In this document: in pieces, positions 1 through 9,027 of the stretch
Position numbering within the stretch: position 1 is the stretch's first letter
Layout: each line of letters opens with the position of its first letter
Source of the DNA: Paraburkholderia hiiakae
GTDB taxonomy: Bacteria; Pseudomonadota; Gammaproteobacteria; Burkholderiales; Burkholderiaceae
DNA length: 64,000 nt
NCBI RefSeq assembly: GCF_904848665.1
Contig: NZ_CAJHCQ010000030.1
Span: forward strand, 1 to 64,000
Direction: 5' to 3'
Translations under genes and position numbers: made by a program
The notes under the pieces: model-generated
What the model was told of the DNA's origin: nothing
Database searches by the model: none
The model's input: only the letters and a program-made list of their open reading frames with translations

Positions 1-330
1 CGGGAAGAGGGCATACGACTGGAACATCATGTTCACGGGACGGCGGTACGGGGGCAGCGACGCGAGGTCTTCGCCGTCGACGAAGATGCGGCCCGACGTA
101 GCCGATTCGAGGCCCGCGAGCATGCGCAGCAGGGTGGACTTGCCGCAGCCCGAACTGCCGAGCAGCGCAAAAAGCTCGTTCTTGGCGATATTCAGGCTCA
201 CGTTGTCCACGGCGATGCTCTCGCCGAACTTCTTGACGACGTTTTCGATACGCACGAATGCGTCGTGTGGCACGCGCCCATGGCGCCCCTGCCCGCTTCC
301 AAAGGACAAATCGACGACGTTCTCTTTCAT
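1..330 (-). CDS. potG: Putrescine/polyamine ABC transporter ATP-binding protein, N-terminal part (3' end outside window)
   Basis: Energises uptake of putrescine or related polyamines across the inner membrane. Only the first 110 codons are inside the window and the frame runs off the left edge. The visible part has an N-terminal extension of about 25 residues, a beta-strand core, a Walker A motif GSSGCGKS at residues 58-65 and a Q-loop (MMFQSYALFP, residues 101-110), as in PotA/PotG-type ATPases. It lies downstream of the substrate-binding gene potF in the same direction with a gap of about 170 bp, so the two are probably co-transcribed. The specific PotG name rests on the potF neighbour. The ABC ATPase family call itself is secure. 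Confidence 0.9.
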   Translation of the reverse strand, partial: MKENVVDLSFGSGQGRHGRVPHDAFVRIENVVKKFGESIAVDNVSLNIAKNELFALLGSSGCGKSTLLRMLAGLESATSGRIFVDGEDLASLPPYRRPVNMMFQSYALFP

Positions 331-499
331 GACTGGACCTGGCGGATAGCGCCGTTGCACAGATTTCCGGAACGAGCGTCCCCGCCGCATGCCGGGGCAT
401 GCGGATCGACGTATTACAAGGCGTCGCGCGGGGGATTGAATTCGGGCGGGCGCCGTCGCAGGACAGTACGCGCGACGCCCGTTGTTCGAAGGCCTGGCT

Positions 500-1621
500 T
501 TAGCCGCCGGACTTCAACTGCAGCCAGAGACGGTTCTGCAGCCGCGCAATATCAGCGCTGCGCGGCATGGCGAGCGTCATTTTGCTCAAGACGCTGTCCG
601 GCAAGTACACGTCCGGATCCTGGGCGATAGCCGGCGTCACCAGTTGCCGCGCGGGTTTGTTGGCGGTGGGATAGAAGATCTCGTTCGTGATCTGCGCGTT
701 GACCTTGGGATCCTCGATATAGTTGATCCATTTCATGGCAGCTTCCGGATGCGGTGCGTCTTTCGGCACCGCCATCACGTCGAACCACAGGAGGCCGCCC
801 TCCTTCGGGTTGACGTACTTGATTTCATAGGACTTCTTCGCATCCACGGCCCGCCTGCGCGCGAGGCCCACGTCGCCGGACCAGCCGAGCACCACACAAA
901 CATCGTTATTGACGAGGTCATCCGGATAGCCCGCCGAACTGAATTGCGTCACGTACGGGCGCACCTTCTTCAGCAAGTCATAGGCCGCCTGATAGTCGGC
1001 CGGATTGTTGCTGTTCGGATTGCGGCCCATGTACTGCAGGGCCGCGGCAAAGGCGGCGTCCGGTGCGTCGAGCAGTGACACGCCGCAGCCCTTGAGCTTC
1101 GACAGGTTCTCCGGGTCGAACAGGAGCGCCCAGCTATCGAGCGGCGCATTCTCACCTAGCCGCTTGCGGACTGCCTGCACGTTGTAACCGATCCCCGTGG
1201 TGCCCCACGCCCATGGCACACCGTACTGATTGCCCGGATCGACCTGGGCGACCAGCTTCATGAGCGCAGGATCGAGATTCGCGAGGTTGGGAATCTGCGA
1301 CTTGTCGAGCTTCTGGTAGACACCGGCGCGAATCTGCTGCGCAAGGTAGTTCGACGTCGGCACGACGACGTCATACGCCGAACTCCCAGCGAGCAGTTTG
1401 GTCTGGAGCGTGTCGTCGCTGTCATAGCTGTCGTAGCGGACATGAATGCCAGTCTGCTTCTGGAAATTGGGCACCGTGTCGCTGGCAATATATTCAGACC
1501 AGTTGTAGACGTTCAGCTCGGTATCGCCGGCCTGCGCGGGCTCGGCCACCGTGATCAGCAAGCTTGCGGCCAGGGCGGGCGCGATCATGGCAAGGGCACG
1601 ACGACGAAAACGGGCACGCAT
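500..1621 (-). CDS. potF: Polyamine (putrescine) ABC transporter periplasmic substrate-binding protein
   Basis: Binds polyamine in the periplasm and delivers it to the Pot ABC permease. The 373-residue product starts with a basic n-region and hydrophobic core ending near PAQAGD, a typical Sec signal peptide. It continues with the VYNWSEYI strand characteristic of the PotD/PotF family and a family-length two-lobed binding fold. I chose ATG at 1621 because AGGAGA lies about 8 bases upstream; an upstream in-frame ATG at 1690 lacks this and would place extra charged residues before the signal peptide. It precedes potG and is divergent from a LuxR-type regulator at 1937. Which polyamine is bound cannot be read from sequence. 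Confidence 0.93.
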   Translation of the reverse strand: MRARFRRRALAMIAPALAASLLITVAEPAQAGDTELNVYNWSEYIASDTVPNFQKQTGIHVRYDSYDSDDTLQTKLLAGSSAYDVVVPTSNYLAQQIRAGVYQKLDKSQIPNLANLDPALMKLVAQVDPGNQYGVPWAWGTTGIGYNVQAVRKRLGENAPLDSWALLFDPENLSKLKGCGVSLLDAPDAAFAAALQYMGRNPNSNNPADYQAAYDLLKKVRPYVTQFSSAGYPDDLVNNDVCVVLGWSGDVGLARRRAVDAKKSYEIKYVNPKEGGLLWFDVMAVPKDAPHPEAAMKWINYIEDPKVNAQITNEIFYPTANKPARQLVTPAIAQDPDVYLPDSVLSKMTLAMPRSADIARLQNRLWLQLKSGG

Positions 1622-1936
1622 GAAAAGTCTCCTGATTGTGGTACTCGACCGCGCAGCGCGGAGCGCATCCCCGCTACGATGCAAAGTCAACGAAACTCGA
1701 TATCACCATTCGGGGGCGGCACACGCCTGCCCGGCAATTTTGGTGAGGACACGAGATTCGTCGCCGGATTTTGCTTGATGACTCATCGAAACGTCCCCAC
1801 CGCTCTTCAGCACGTGAGGAACTTTATCTGCGCGTCCGGGCGCCGTCTGTCCAGCAAAAGCAGGACAAGCGCGAACGCAGATACTCGGTTGCTCCGGAGA
1901 ATTCCGCGTAGGCAGGCATTATTTTTCGTGATATCT

Positions 1937-2815
1937 ATGCCGCCATCGCAATACAGAAGTGAGCAGACCGTCGTGAATATGGCGAATAGCGTTCCAGACC
2001 TTCAACTCGGCCAGGTTGCCTTAGTGACCGAGATGCTGGGCAATGTCGCGCAGGCCGTGGGATCGGCAGTGTTCATTCGGGCGTTGTACGAAAGTGTCGT
2101 GCAATTCGTCGACTGCGACGCCGTGCATCTCGACTATGAACGGCACACGTCGACACACCGCAGCGTTGGCTGGATAGGCAGCTTTGGGCGGGAACAGGAT
2201 CTGGTCGCGCAGGTGATGCAGCTCTACTATCAGAGCTATGCGAACGACGACGCAACGTACCGGGGCGTCACCGCCGAGGAGGAGGTCAAGCTCGTCCAGA
2301 TCTCGCCCCAGAAGGTCGCGAGCGAGCTCAAGCATCTCTTCTTTGATGTTGTCGACGTTCACGACGAGTGCGTCGTGACGCGCCTGATCGACGGCACGAC
2401 GTATTCGATGTCCGTGGCCCGGGTGCGCCGCCTTCCGCCGTTTTCGCTAAAGGAACTGAGCCTTCTCAAACACCTCGCGCGCGTGGTGCTGCCGCTTTCG
2501 GCCGCACATCATCGGCTTGCCGGCGCGATTTCGCTGGACGGCGGCTCTCCAGATGTGACAGAGAAGAACCCGCTGGCGCAGTGGCTTCCGCAGCTCCACG
2601 GCAAGCTCACGGCGCGCGAAGCGCACGTGTGCTCGTCCTTGATCAATGGCATGACGACTCAGGCCATCGCGCAATCCATGGGTGTCAAGGCGTCGACCGT
2701 CAACACATACGCGAAGCGTGCGTTCGAAAAGCTGGGTGTGGATACCCGGCGCCAACTGGTTGCGCTCGTGCTCAAGAGCGCGCCGACCGGCTACGAAGCA
2801 CGCGCGACGCACTAA
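1937..2815 (+). CDS. LuxR-family helix-turn-helix transcriptional regulator
   Basis: A DNA-binding regulator with a LuxR/GerE-type C-terminal domain. Near residue 220 the segment LTAREAHVCSSLINGMTTQA begins the four-helix HTH, which includes the recognition-helix segment ASTVNTYAKRAFEKLGV. The N-terminal ~200 residues match no sensory domain I can name; there is no clear REC or autoinducer-binding signature. The start is uncertain: ATG 1937 gives 292 residues, ATG 1979 gives 278, and neither has a strong Shine-Dalgarno. The frame stays open further upstream but would run into the potF 5' region. Being divergent from potFG, it is a candidate regulator of polyamine uptake (inference from position only). 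Confidence 0.85.
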   Translation: MPPSQYRSEQTVVNMANSVPDLQLGQVALVTEMLGNVAQAVGSAVFIRALYESVVQFVDCDAVHLDYERHTSTHRSVGWIGSFGREQDLVAQVMQLYYQSYANDDATYRGVTAEEEVKLVQISPQKVASELKHLFFDVVDVHDECVVTRLIDGTTYSMSVARVRRLPPFSLKELSLLKHLARVVLPLSAAHHRLAGAISLDGGSPDVTEKNPLAQWLPQLHGKLTAREAHVCSSLINGMTTQAIAQSMGVKASTVNTYAKRAFEKLGVDTRRQLVALVLKSAPTGYEARATH

Positions 2816-3000
2816 GCCCACCTCCACTCGCGGACTACGCTGAGATAGCGAACCAGGCCTGCCGAGGCCTGGCGTCGACGATTGTGGATCATGCGAGGCT
2901 ACCGGAACAGGAGCGTCGTGCAAATGTCCGTGGAGCATCGTGACGGGGGGTGAAGACTGCCCAGCCAGCCGTTAAACAAACCGTCCCCCCAAAATACGAA

Positions 3001-3028
3001 GCGGGAGCCGGCTCGACGCCGCTCCCGC
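3001..3028 (-). terminator. Rho-independent-type hairpin downstream of phaB
   Basis: GCGGGAG and CTCCCGC form a perfect 7-bp stem (3001-3007 with 3022-3028). Read on the minus strand it is followed by a moderately T-rich stretch (TTCGTATTTTGG). It lies about 50 bp past the phaB stop, in the right orientation for that gene. The T-tract is weak. Confidence 0.55.
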
Positions 3029-3079
3029 CAGATTACTTCGTTGTGCTCACAAGCACCGCACAAAGAGCCGCGGCGACGC

Positions 3080-3820
3080 TCAGCTCATGTGCAGACCGCC
3101 ATTGAGCGAGAAGTCTGCGCCGGTCGAGAAGCCCGATTCGTCGGATGCGAGCCACGCCACGATCGAGGCGATTTCCATCGGTTCGCCGAGGCGCCGCACC
3201 GGAATGCTGTCGACAATCTTCGAGAGCACTTCGGGCTTCACCGCCTTGACCATGTCCGTGCCGATATAGCCGGGCGAAACGGTATTGACCGTCACGCCCT
3301 TGGTCGCCACTTCCTGCGCGAGCGCCATGGTGAAACCGTGAATGCCGGCCTTGGCCGTGGAGTAATTCGTCTGACCGAACTGGCCTTTCTGCCCGTTCAC
3401 CGACGAAATGTTGATCACCCGCCCAAAGCCCCGCTCGACCATGCCGTCGATCACCTGCTTCGTCACGTTGAAGAGGCTGGTGAGGTTGGTGTCGATCACC
3501 GCGACCCAGTCTTCGTGCGTCATCTTGCGGAAGACGACGTCGCGCGTGATGCCCGCGTTATTGACCAGAATGTCGATCTCGCCGACGTCCTTCTTCACTT
3601 TCTCGAACGCGACGGCCGTGGAGTCCCAGTCGGCCACGTTGCCTTCGGACGCGATGAACTCGTAGCCCAGCGCCTTCTGCTCGTCGAGCCAGCGCGTTTT
3701 TCGCTGCGAGTTCGGGCCACAGCCCGCGACCACCGTGTAGCCATCCTTGTGCAGACGCTGGCAGATGGCCGTTCCGATGCCGCCCATGCCGCCGGTCACG
3801 TAGGCAATACGCTTTGCCAT
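3080..3820 (-). CDS. phaB: Acetoacetyl-CoA reductase (3-ketoacyl-CoA reductase, SDR family)
   Basis: NADPH-dependent reduction of acetoacetyl-CoA to (R)-3-hydroxybutyryl-CoA, the second step of polyhydroxybutyrate synthesis in the cytoplasm. The 246 residues have the SDR cofactor motif TGGMGGIG near residues 9-16, the NNAGIT segment, and the catalytic Ser-Tyr-Lys set in ISSVNGQKG and NYSTAKAG. The C-terminus SLNGGLHMS is typical of PhaB. AAGGAGG sits just upstream of the ATG, so the start is firm. No phaC or phaA is adjacent, so this may be an extra paralogue rather than the phaCAB copy. FabG is the main alternative, but the PhaB-like C-terminus and overall match favour PhaB. Confidence 0.92.
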   Translation of the reverse strand: MAKRIAYVTGGMGGIGTAICQRLHKDGYTVVAGCGPNSQRKTRWLDEQKALGYEFIASEGNVADWDSTAVAFEKVKKDVGEIDILVNNAGITRDVVFRKMTHEDWVAVIDTNLTSLFNVTKQVIDGMVERGFGRVINISSVNGQKGQFGQTNYSTAKAGIHGFTMALAQEVATKGVTVNTVSPGYIGTDMVKAVKPEVLSKIVDSIPVRRLGEPMEIASIVAWLASDESGFSTGADFSLNGGLHMS

Positions 3821-4168
3821 AGATCCTCCTTTTGCTTTAGGGGGTAGGTGAGTTGGGAAAGACTCTGGAGGATGGAGTCAGTTTGACGAGCGCCATCAAG
3901 CCGGGCGATGGGGAGATACCCGTACAGGAAAACGCCTGCCGCAACCATTCCGTAAGACTGGGTGCGCCGGCGTTGTCTCGATGCCGCCAGCGGACCGAAC
4001 AAGCCTATCAGCGTACTTTGGGGGACACAAGACGATCACGACGTCAGGCGTGGGCAAAAGCACACAATTACCTGGCATGCCTCAACAAATGCACGCGTAG
4101 AGATGTGTTTCGCATAAGAACACGGCGCGGCATCCAGCCGGGCCGTAAGCAGGCTTACTGCGAAGGCG
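3821..4168. other. Intergenic region upstream of phaB
   Basis: About 350 bp with no supportable gene. It must contain the phaB promoter (phaB reads leftward), but I could not pick convincing -35/-10 boxes. Short open frames here lack ribosome binding sites and recognisable composition. Confidence 0.5.
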
Positions 4169-4420
4169 TCAAAGGCCGGCGGCAAGGCGTTCGTTGCCAA
4201 ATCCCTCAGGCAGGCCCGTCACATAGTCCAGCCGCCCCACCGCTTCGAGCAGTGAGCGGCCGGCAATCGTGAGCGACAGCCGGCGGTGACCTTCCGTCCA
4301 TTGCTCGAGCGCGACCAGCTGACGCTCGAGCAGCGTGTCCAATTCCTGGCGATTCATGTCGATCTGGTCCGGCGAATGGCGGACCAGCATCAGTGTGGCG
4401 AATTCCTTCGGGCTCAGCAC
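4169..4420 (-). CDS. Small hypothetical protein (83 aa)
   Basis: I do not recognise a family. The 83-residue product begins MLSPKEFATLMLVRHSPDQI and is amphipathic, with leucine and charged residues patterned like a small helical protein with a winged-helix flavour (for example LERQLVALEQW and RSLLEAVGRLDYV). It starts with GTG at 4420, preceded by AGGAGACGACC, a good Shine-Dalgarno at normal spacing; this is the main support for its being a gene. It follows the AI-2E-family gene's stop by about 85 bp on the opposite side, in the same direction. No membrane segment or signal peptide is visible. Confidence 0.6.
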   Translation of the reverse strand: MLSPKEFATLMLVRHSPDQIDMNRQELDTLLERQLVALEQWTEGHRRLSLTIAGRSLLEAVGRLDYVTGLPEGFGNERLAAGL

Positions 4421-4505
4421 GGTCGTCTCCTAGTAACTCTCATGCCGCAACCAGGGGGCACAGGGCCGCATATATTCGAGGTTCAATGTGACACTGGCAT
4501 GACTG

Positions 4506-6470
4506 TCACAATTTCGCGCCGGCGCTGTATTGATCCTGCATATCCGGCGTTGGCGCCCTCTTTTCGGGTGGCGGCACGTGCGCCGGCACGAGCGCCACGC
4601 CGCATTCCTCCACGAGGTTGCGCAGCGAGTTGGGAAAGAGCGTGCCGGGGTCATCGGCAATGCCAGCGCCGTCGTCACGCAGCGACGCGCCGATGCCCAC
4701 CACGATGGTCGCGTCGGGCGCGCGCTCGCGCAGGCGCCGCACGAGATTGCGCAGGTACGGCGCCGACTCGGGCGCGTCGAGCGACACCACGCAGATGGCC
4801 GGCGAGCGCTCATCGATCATGGCCCCGCGCGTGGCGCGCACTTCGTCGTAAGTGGTGGCCGTACACGGAATATTGCGCCGCATGAGCAACTGGCCGACGA
4901 TCGCCACCGCCACATCGTCGAACGCGCCGCGTCCGGGCACACAGAGCACCTCGCCCGCATCCGGCGAGAGCGTGAACTCAATCACTCTCGCGCCTTCGTC
5001 CGCGCGTTCGGCGGACTCGGCGGCGCGTTTCGCGCTCTCGTCTTCGGCTGCGGCGTGGCGCGAATCGTCTACCGATTCGAGGTCCTCGACAATATCGAGC
5101 AGCGCCTGGTTGATACGCGCAACCTGCTCGGCGGGCAGCACGCCGCGTATGGCGTCGTTGCGCGCGAAGCGCAAGCCCTCGAACACCACCTGTTCGTAGT
5201 AGTCGATGAGCGGCATGGTCGTGAGCAGCCGGTCGGCCTGCAGCAGCGCCTCGTGCGGATCGTCGGCGAGCAGGCGCTGGTAGCAGGTTTGCGCGGGCGT
5301 GAGCGCGGGCTGGTCGCCCAGCAGGATCGTGAGGAAGTTCAGGCGGTCCACGTAGCGGCCCAGCGTGACGATGCACAGCGTGAGCGGCGTGGAAAGCACG
5401 AGCCCCACCGGCCCCCACAGCCAGCTCCAGAAAATCGCCGCCACCACGACAGCGAGCGGCGAGAGCCCCGAGCGCCGGCCATAGAGCATCGGCTCGGCGA
5501 ACTGCCCCGCCACCACGTCCACGACGATGAAGAAGATCAGCGTCGAAACGCCCATGGTCCATTGCGGCTGCGTCGCCGCGGCGACGATCGTCGCCATGAT
5601 CGCGGCGATCCAGATGCCGATGTACGGCACGAAGCGCATGAGCGCCGCCACCGCGCCGAACAGCAGCGCGCCCGGCACGCCGATGCCCGCCAGCCCCAGC
5701 GCGATCACCCCGCCCACCGTGACATTCACGCCGAGTTGCGCGACGAAGTAGCGCGAGAGCCGCTGCGAGGCGTCGTTGATGGCGGTCGTGGTGCGGTGCA
5801 GGTCGTCGGAGCCGAACACGCTGATGAGCCGATCACGCAGGTCCTCGCGCTGGAACAGGATGAATATCGTCACCACGAGCACGATGAAGGTCGTTTCGAG
5901 CGGCGCGATAGCCGGGGCAAGCGCCTTTTGCGCGAGCGTAAGCGGCGTGGGCGCGGGCGTATGGATCTCCACGGGCGTGGGCTGCTGCGGCTGGTTGCGC
6001 GCCGCGCGCCCGCGCGGCTGCGGCGGCGCGGGCGGCGGTGTGGGCGTCACGCGCTGCAGCGCGGTGGCGGCGCGCGACATGAGCGAATCGGCGCGGCCTA
6101 CCGTCTTTTCCTGCACCGTTTGCACTTTCTGCTCGATCTCCTCCTGGTACTGCGGCAGGGAGGCGGAAAGCTGGTAGATCTGCGCGGCGATCAGCGCGCC
6201 CACGCCGGCGAGCGCGAGCACGGTGGAGAGCACCGCAACGAGGATGGCGAGGAATTGCGGCACATGAAAGCGCCGCAGCGTGGTCACGAGCGGCGCCAGC
6301 AGAAAGCTCAGCAGCACCGAGAGCGTAATGGGAATCAGCACCGCGCGCCCGAAGTACAGGCCGCACACCACGACCACGCCGGTTATGACGGAGGCGAGGC
6401 TGTGCAGCGTGGGCGGGCTTGGCGGAAACACCCGGTTACGTCTGCCCTGCGGCGGCAGCGGAAAATTCAT
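4506..6470 (-). CDS. AI-2E/PerM-family membrane transporter with a long cytosolic C-terminal extension
   Basis: A 654-residue inner-membrane protein. The first ~370 residues are a PerM/AI-2E (YdgG/TqsA) permease: N-terminal helix pairs, a central Pro-rich soluble loop (about residues 140-190) and the conserved membrane core around MRFVPYIGIWIAAIM and the GLSPLAVVVAAIFWSWLWGP segment. Usual family length is 340-400, so about 270 residues are extra. They contain a helical part (LADDPHEALLQADRLL onward), an acidic linker and a Rossmann-like part (VLCVPGRGAFDDVAVAIVGQ and DATIVVGIGAS) that resembles the helical-plus-Rossmann layout of cobalamin-binding modules but lacks their DxHxxG ligand motif. 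The start at ATG 6470 is preferred over TTG 6488. Substrate unknown. Confidence 0.85.
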   Translation of the reverse strand: MNFPLPPQGRRNRVFPPSPPTLHSLASVITGVVVVCGLYFGRAVLIPITLSVLLSFLLAPLVTTLRRFHVPQFLAILVAVLSTVLALAGVGALIAAQIYQLSASLPQYQEEIEQKVQTVQEKTVGRADSLMSRAATALQRVTPTPPPAPPQPRGRAARNQPQQPTPVEIHTPAPTPLTLAQKALAPAIAPLETTFIVLVVTIFILFQREDLRDRLISVFGSDDLHRTTTAINDASQRLSRYFVAQLGVNVTVGGVIALGLAGIGVPGALLFGAVAALMRFVPYIGIWIAAIMATIVAAATQPQWTMGVSTLIFFIVVDVVAGQFAEPMLYGRRSGLSPLAVVVAAIFWSWLWGPVGLVLSTPLTLCIVTLGRYVDRLNFLTILLGDQPALTPAQTCYQRLLADDPHEALLQADRLLTTMPLIDYYEQVVFEGLRFARNDAIRGVLPAEQVARINQALLDIVEDLESVDDSRHAAAEDESAKRAAESAERADEGARVIEFTLSPDAGEVLCVPGRGAFDDVAVAIVGQLLMRRNIPCTATTYDEVRATRGAMIDERSPAICVVSLDAPESAPYLRNLVRRLRERAPDATIVVGIGASLRDDGAGIADDPGTLFPNSLRNLVEECGVALVPAHVPPPEKRAPTPDMQDQYSAGAKL

Positions 6471-6640
6471 GTCGGATCGGGTCGGCAAAGAAAGAAAACA
6501 TTGGGCCGCGCTAGCTCGGGCAAGCGCACGGCCCCTCTACACGCACGGGGCGCGCCTCAAAATGGTACTGCGCCCATGCGCGTCGGGCGCGGCCGTCCAG
6601 ATTTTCGCAGGTCGCGAGAGCGAAGCGCAAAAACCCCGCG

Positions 6641-7291
6641 TCACTGCGTTTGCGTCTTGCCCGACACAAGCTCCTGATTTCGCGCAGCGAGGAACTGGAT
6701 GAGCCCGTCCACGCCGCCCTGCTGGATTTTCTCGTTGAACTGCTGGCGATAGGTCTGGATCAGCCACGCACCGAGCACGTTCAGGTCATAAAGCCGCCAG
6801 CCCTGCGGTGTCTTGTACAAGCGGTAATCGATTTCGACTGGATTGGTGTTGGTCTGCGCAAGCGTGCGCACCACGACGTCGGTGTCGCCGGGCGAGTTGC
6901 GCATGGGCGGGTAGTCGATCTTCTGGTCGGGCTTCAGTTGCGCGATGGCGCCCGAATAGAGATGGATCAGCAATAGCTGGAACTGCTGCTCGATCTGCGC
7001 CTGCTGCTCGGGCGTAGCCGTGCGCCAGTGCGGCCCCATGGCGAGGCGCGTGGTACGGCGGAAATCGACGTACGGAAGAATGTCGCGGTTGACGATGTCC
7101 TGGATGCGCGCGATGTCGTCGGGCGCGACGGACTTCGTGCGCACCTCGTCAAGCACCTGCTGCGTGGCGGTCTTGATGAGCGCCTGCGGGTCCGACTGGT
7201 CCACCTGGGCCGATTGAGCAAATGCCGCCGTGGCGGGCAGGAACGACAGACACCACGCAACGAGCGCGGTCATGCGAAATAGCCTGGTCAT
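6641..7291 (-). CDS. mlaC: MlaC/Ttg2D-family periplasmic phospholipid-binding protein
   Basis: MlaC-type proteins carry phospholipids across the periplasm in the Mla pathway that maintains outer-membrane asymmetry. The 216-residue product has a signal peptide (MTRLFRMTALVAWCLSF, cleavage after AFA) and the family hallmarks FRRTTRLAMGPHWRTATPEQ and the strand pattern ending in the YDLNVLGAWLIQTYRQQFN segment, characteristic of this family. ATG 7291 is chosen because the signal peptide begins there; in-frame codons further upstream would add 33 unlikely residues. The other mla genes are not adjacent, so it may be an orphan paralogue (toluene-tolerance Ttg2D type). Transcribed toward the AI-2E gene. 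Confidence 0.85.
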   Translation of the reverse strand: MTRLFRMTALVAWCLSFLPATAAFAQSAQVDQSDPQALIKTATQQVLDEVRTKSVAPDDIARIQDIVNRDILPYVDFRRTTRLAMGPHWRTATPEQQAQIEQQFQLLLIHLYSGAIAQLKPDQKIDYPPMRNSPGDTDVVVRTLAQTNTNPVEIDYRLYKTPQGWRLYDLNVLGAWLIQTYRQQFNEKIQQGGVDGLIQFLAARNQELVSGKTQTQ

Positions 7292-7491
7292 CGATATCTC
7301 TGGGCAATGGCGGGAGGGGCGAGGCGGCGCAAAATCGTCGATCCGGCGCGACCGGCATCCCGGCGCGTGAGCGCCGCAAGCCAGACGCATCGCTCGAGCG
7401 CACGCCAGCGCTCAGTCTAGCGGGTCGGGCGCGGTCAGGTCGGATCGCTGTGCGGCTCGTGCTGATCGTGCGGAACGCCCCACTCGTGCAT

Positions 7492-7722
7492 TCAAGCGCG
7501 GGGCGTGCGCGCACGCGCATCGGACTCCGTGAGGAACGCCTCCAGGCCGAACAGCCAGGCAACCCAAAACGAGAAGCGCGAAAGCACGGCCGGCATCGGG
7601 TCGGCGTCGCTATCCTCAACGCGCTCCTCCAACGCACTCTCGTCAGAAGCGAGCACGCCTCCCAGTGGCGCGGACGTCGTCGATAACGGCGATTGCTGGC
7701 GAGAAAGGGATTCGGGCTCCAT
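7492..7722 (-). CDS. Possible small acidic protein (76 aa), unknown
   Basis: Unrecognised. The frame encodes an acidic N-terminal half (ASDESALEERVEDSDADP) followed by an aromatic stretch RFSFWVAWLFGLEAFL and a basic tail. Upstream of the ATG on the minus strand is GGAG about 11 bases away. Its composition is unlike a random antisense frame, and the acidic-then-aromatic layout could be a small membrane-associated protein. Without a homologue this remains a tentative gene. Confidence 0.4.
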   Translation of the reverse strand: MEPESLSRQQSPLSTTSAPLGGVLASDESALEERVEDSDADPMPAVLSRFSFWVAWLFGLEAFLTESDARARTPRA

Positions 7723-8123
7723 GGCTGCGGTGCTCCTCGGTGCGGACCGGATTGTGATTGGCGCAAGCTATGAAGCAAGACACATACCATCCGATGGCAT
7801 CACGCCCAACCTCGTCCCAACAGCGCTCACGAATCTGTCGCGCAACCTCCGCTCTGTAAAAACTACAAGCGCGTCACGGCAAAGTGGAAAAAACCCGCAC
7901 GCGCCAGGCCCAGCAGTCGTTGCACGAGCAAGCGGGCACGAAAAACGCATGCAGCCTCACGCCCGCCCGTTCGCTCGCCTTGCATGTCCGCGTAATCGGT
8001 TCAATCGCGATTGATTCAATCGCGATCCAATTTCAACTTGATTGGGATCGAATCGATACGATGGTGTAAGGTTCAGCGGTTCGTCTCGACGACGAGGCGC
8101 GTCCCCATCGCTCAGGAGATCGC
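7723..8123. other. Intergenic region upstream of the stressosome operon
   Basis: About 400 bp with no gene I can support. Its right end turns markedly AT-richer and holds the repeated motif reported at 8000-8026, so it presumably contains the rsbR promoter. Confidence 0.5.
8000..8026. promoter_or_regulatory. Tandem 12-bp repeats upstream of rsbR (candidate operator)
   Basis: TTCAATCGCGAT occurs at 8000-8011 and again at 8015-8026 (period 15). Each copy contains the self-complementary octamer ATCGCGAT. Just downstream a near-inverted pair GATCCAAT / ATTGGGATC lies around 8025-8050. The position, about 100 bp before the rsbR start in an AT-rich patch, suits a regulator binding site. The protein that would bind is unknown. 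Confidence 0.4.
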
Positions 8124-8990
8124 ATGAACACACCGGAACAGGTTCGCATTGCGGACATCCTCGGCCAGCATCGCGACACGCTGCTCGCCGAATGGCTGCG
8201 CCTGCATCTGCCGATCGCGCTGCGCCGCGGCCTCGCGATGGAAGGGGAAATTCGCGAGCAGTTCTCCGCGTTCCTCAATATCTTTCTCGACACGCTGCCC
8301 ACCACCGAAACCTTCGATTCGAGCCGCCCCGAGTGGGAGCCGGTGCGCGCGTTCCTGGCAGACATGTCGGCGCACCGCGCGCGTCAGGGCTACACGCCGC
8401 TCGAGACGGCCACCTTCGTGTTCTCGTTCAAGGAGCCGCTCTACGCGCGCCTGCGCGAAGCGTATTCGCACAATCCCGCCGAACTCGCCCAGGTGAGCTG
8501 GCAGGTGAATCTGCTACTCGACGGCTTTGGCCTCTACACCACCGACGTCTTCCAGAAAAGCCGCGAAGCGATCATCGCGCGCCAGCAGGAAGAGTTGCTG
8601 GAACTCTCCACGCCTGTCGTACAGCTTTGGGAAAACGTTCTCGCGCTGCCGCTCATCGGCACGCTCGACTCCGCGCGCACTCAGGTCGTGATGGAGAGCC
8701 TGCTGCAGAAGATCGTCGACACGGGCGCAAGCCTCGCGATCATCGACATCACGGGTGTGCCCACCGTCGACACGCTCGTCGCGCAGCATCTGCTCAAGAC
8801 CGTGGCCGCCGCGCGCCTCATGGGCGCGGACTGCATCATCAGCGGCATCCGTCCGCAGATCGCGCAGACCATCGTGCACCTGGGTGTCGATCTCACCAAC
8901 GTCATCACCAAGTCCACGCTCGCCGACGCCTTCGTCATTGCGCTGCAGCGCATCGGCGCGACCATCATCACGCCGAAGGCCACGGCCTGA
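8124..8990 (+). CDS. rsbR: RsbR-type stressosome scaffold/sensor protein
   Basis: Co-antagonist that builds the stressosome with RsbS and sequesters the kinase RsbT. The 288 residues comprise an N-terminal helical sensor domain (residues ~1-150, resembling RsbR N-terminal/non-haem globin-like helices) and a C-terminal STAS domain (~165-280). Both regulatory threonines of Bacillus RsbR are conserved: T217 in VPTVDTLVAQ and T249 in IRPQIAQTIVHLG. An AGGAG lies just before the ATG. First gene of a tightly packed operon rsbR-rsbS-rsbT-phosphatase-kinase-hybrid kinase. The ligand of the sensor domain is unknown. Confidence 0.92.
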   Translation: MNTPEQVRIADILGQHRDTLLAEWLRLHLPIALRRGLAMEGEIREQFSAFLNIFLDTLPTTETFDSSRPEWEPVRAFLADMSAHRARQGYTPLETATFVFSFKEPLYARLREAYSHNPAELAQVSWQVNLLLDGFGLYTTDVFQKSREAIIARQQEELLELSTPVVQLWENVLALPLIGTLDSARTQVVMESLLQKIVDTGASLAIIDITGVPTVDTLVAQHLLKTVAAARLMGADCIISGIRPQIAQTIVHLGVDLTNVITKSTLADAFVIALQRIGATIITPKATA

Positions 8991-9027
8991 TCGCCATTGA
9001 CCGCACGACGCACGGGAACCGCACACG

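Noticed and set aside
4530..6677. A 715-codon plus-strand frame opposite the AI-2E permease gene
   Set aside because: Product is dominated by Arg, His and Glu with no recognisable fold; the opposite strand encodes an obvious membrane protein.
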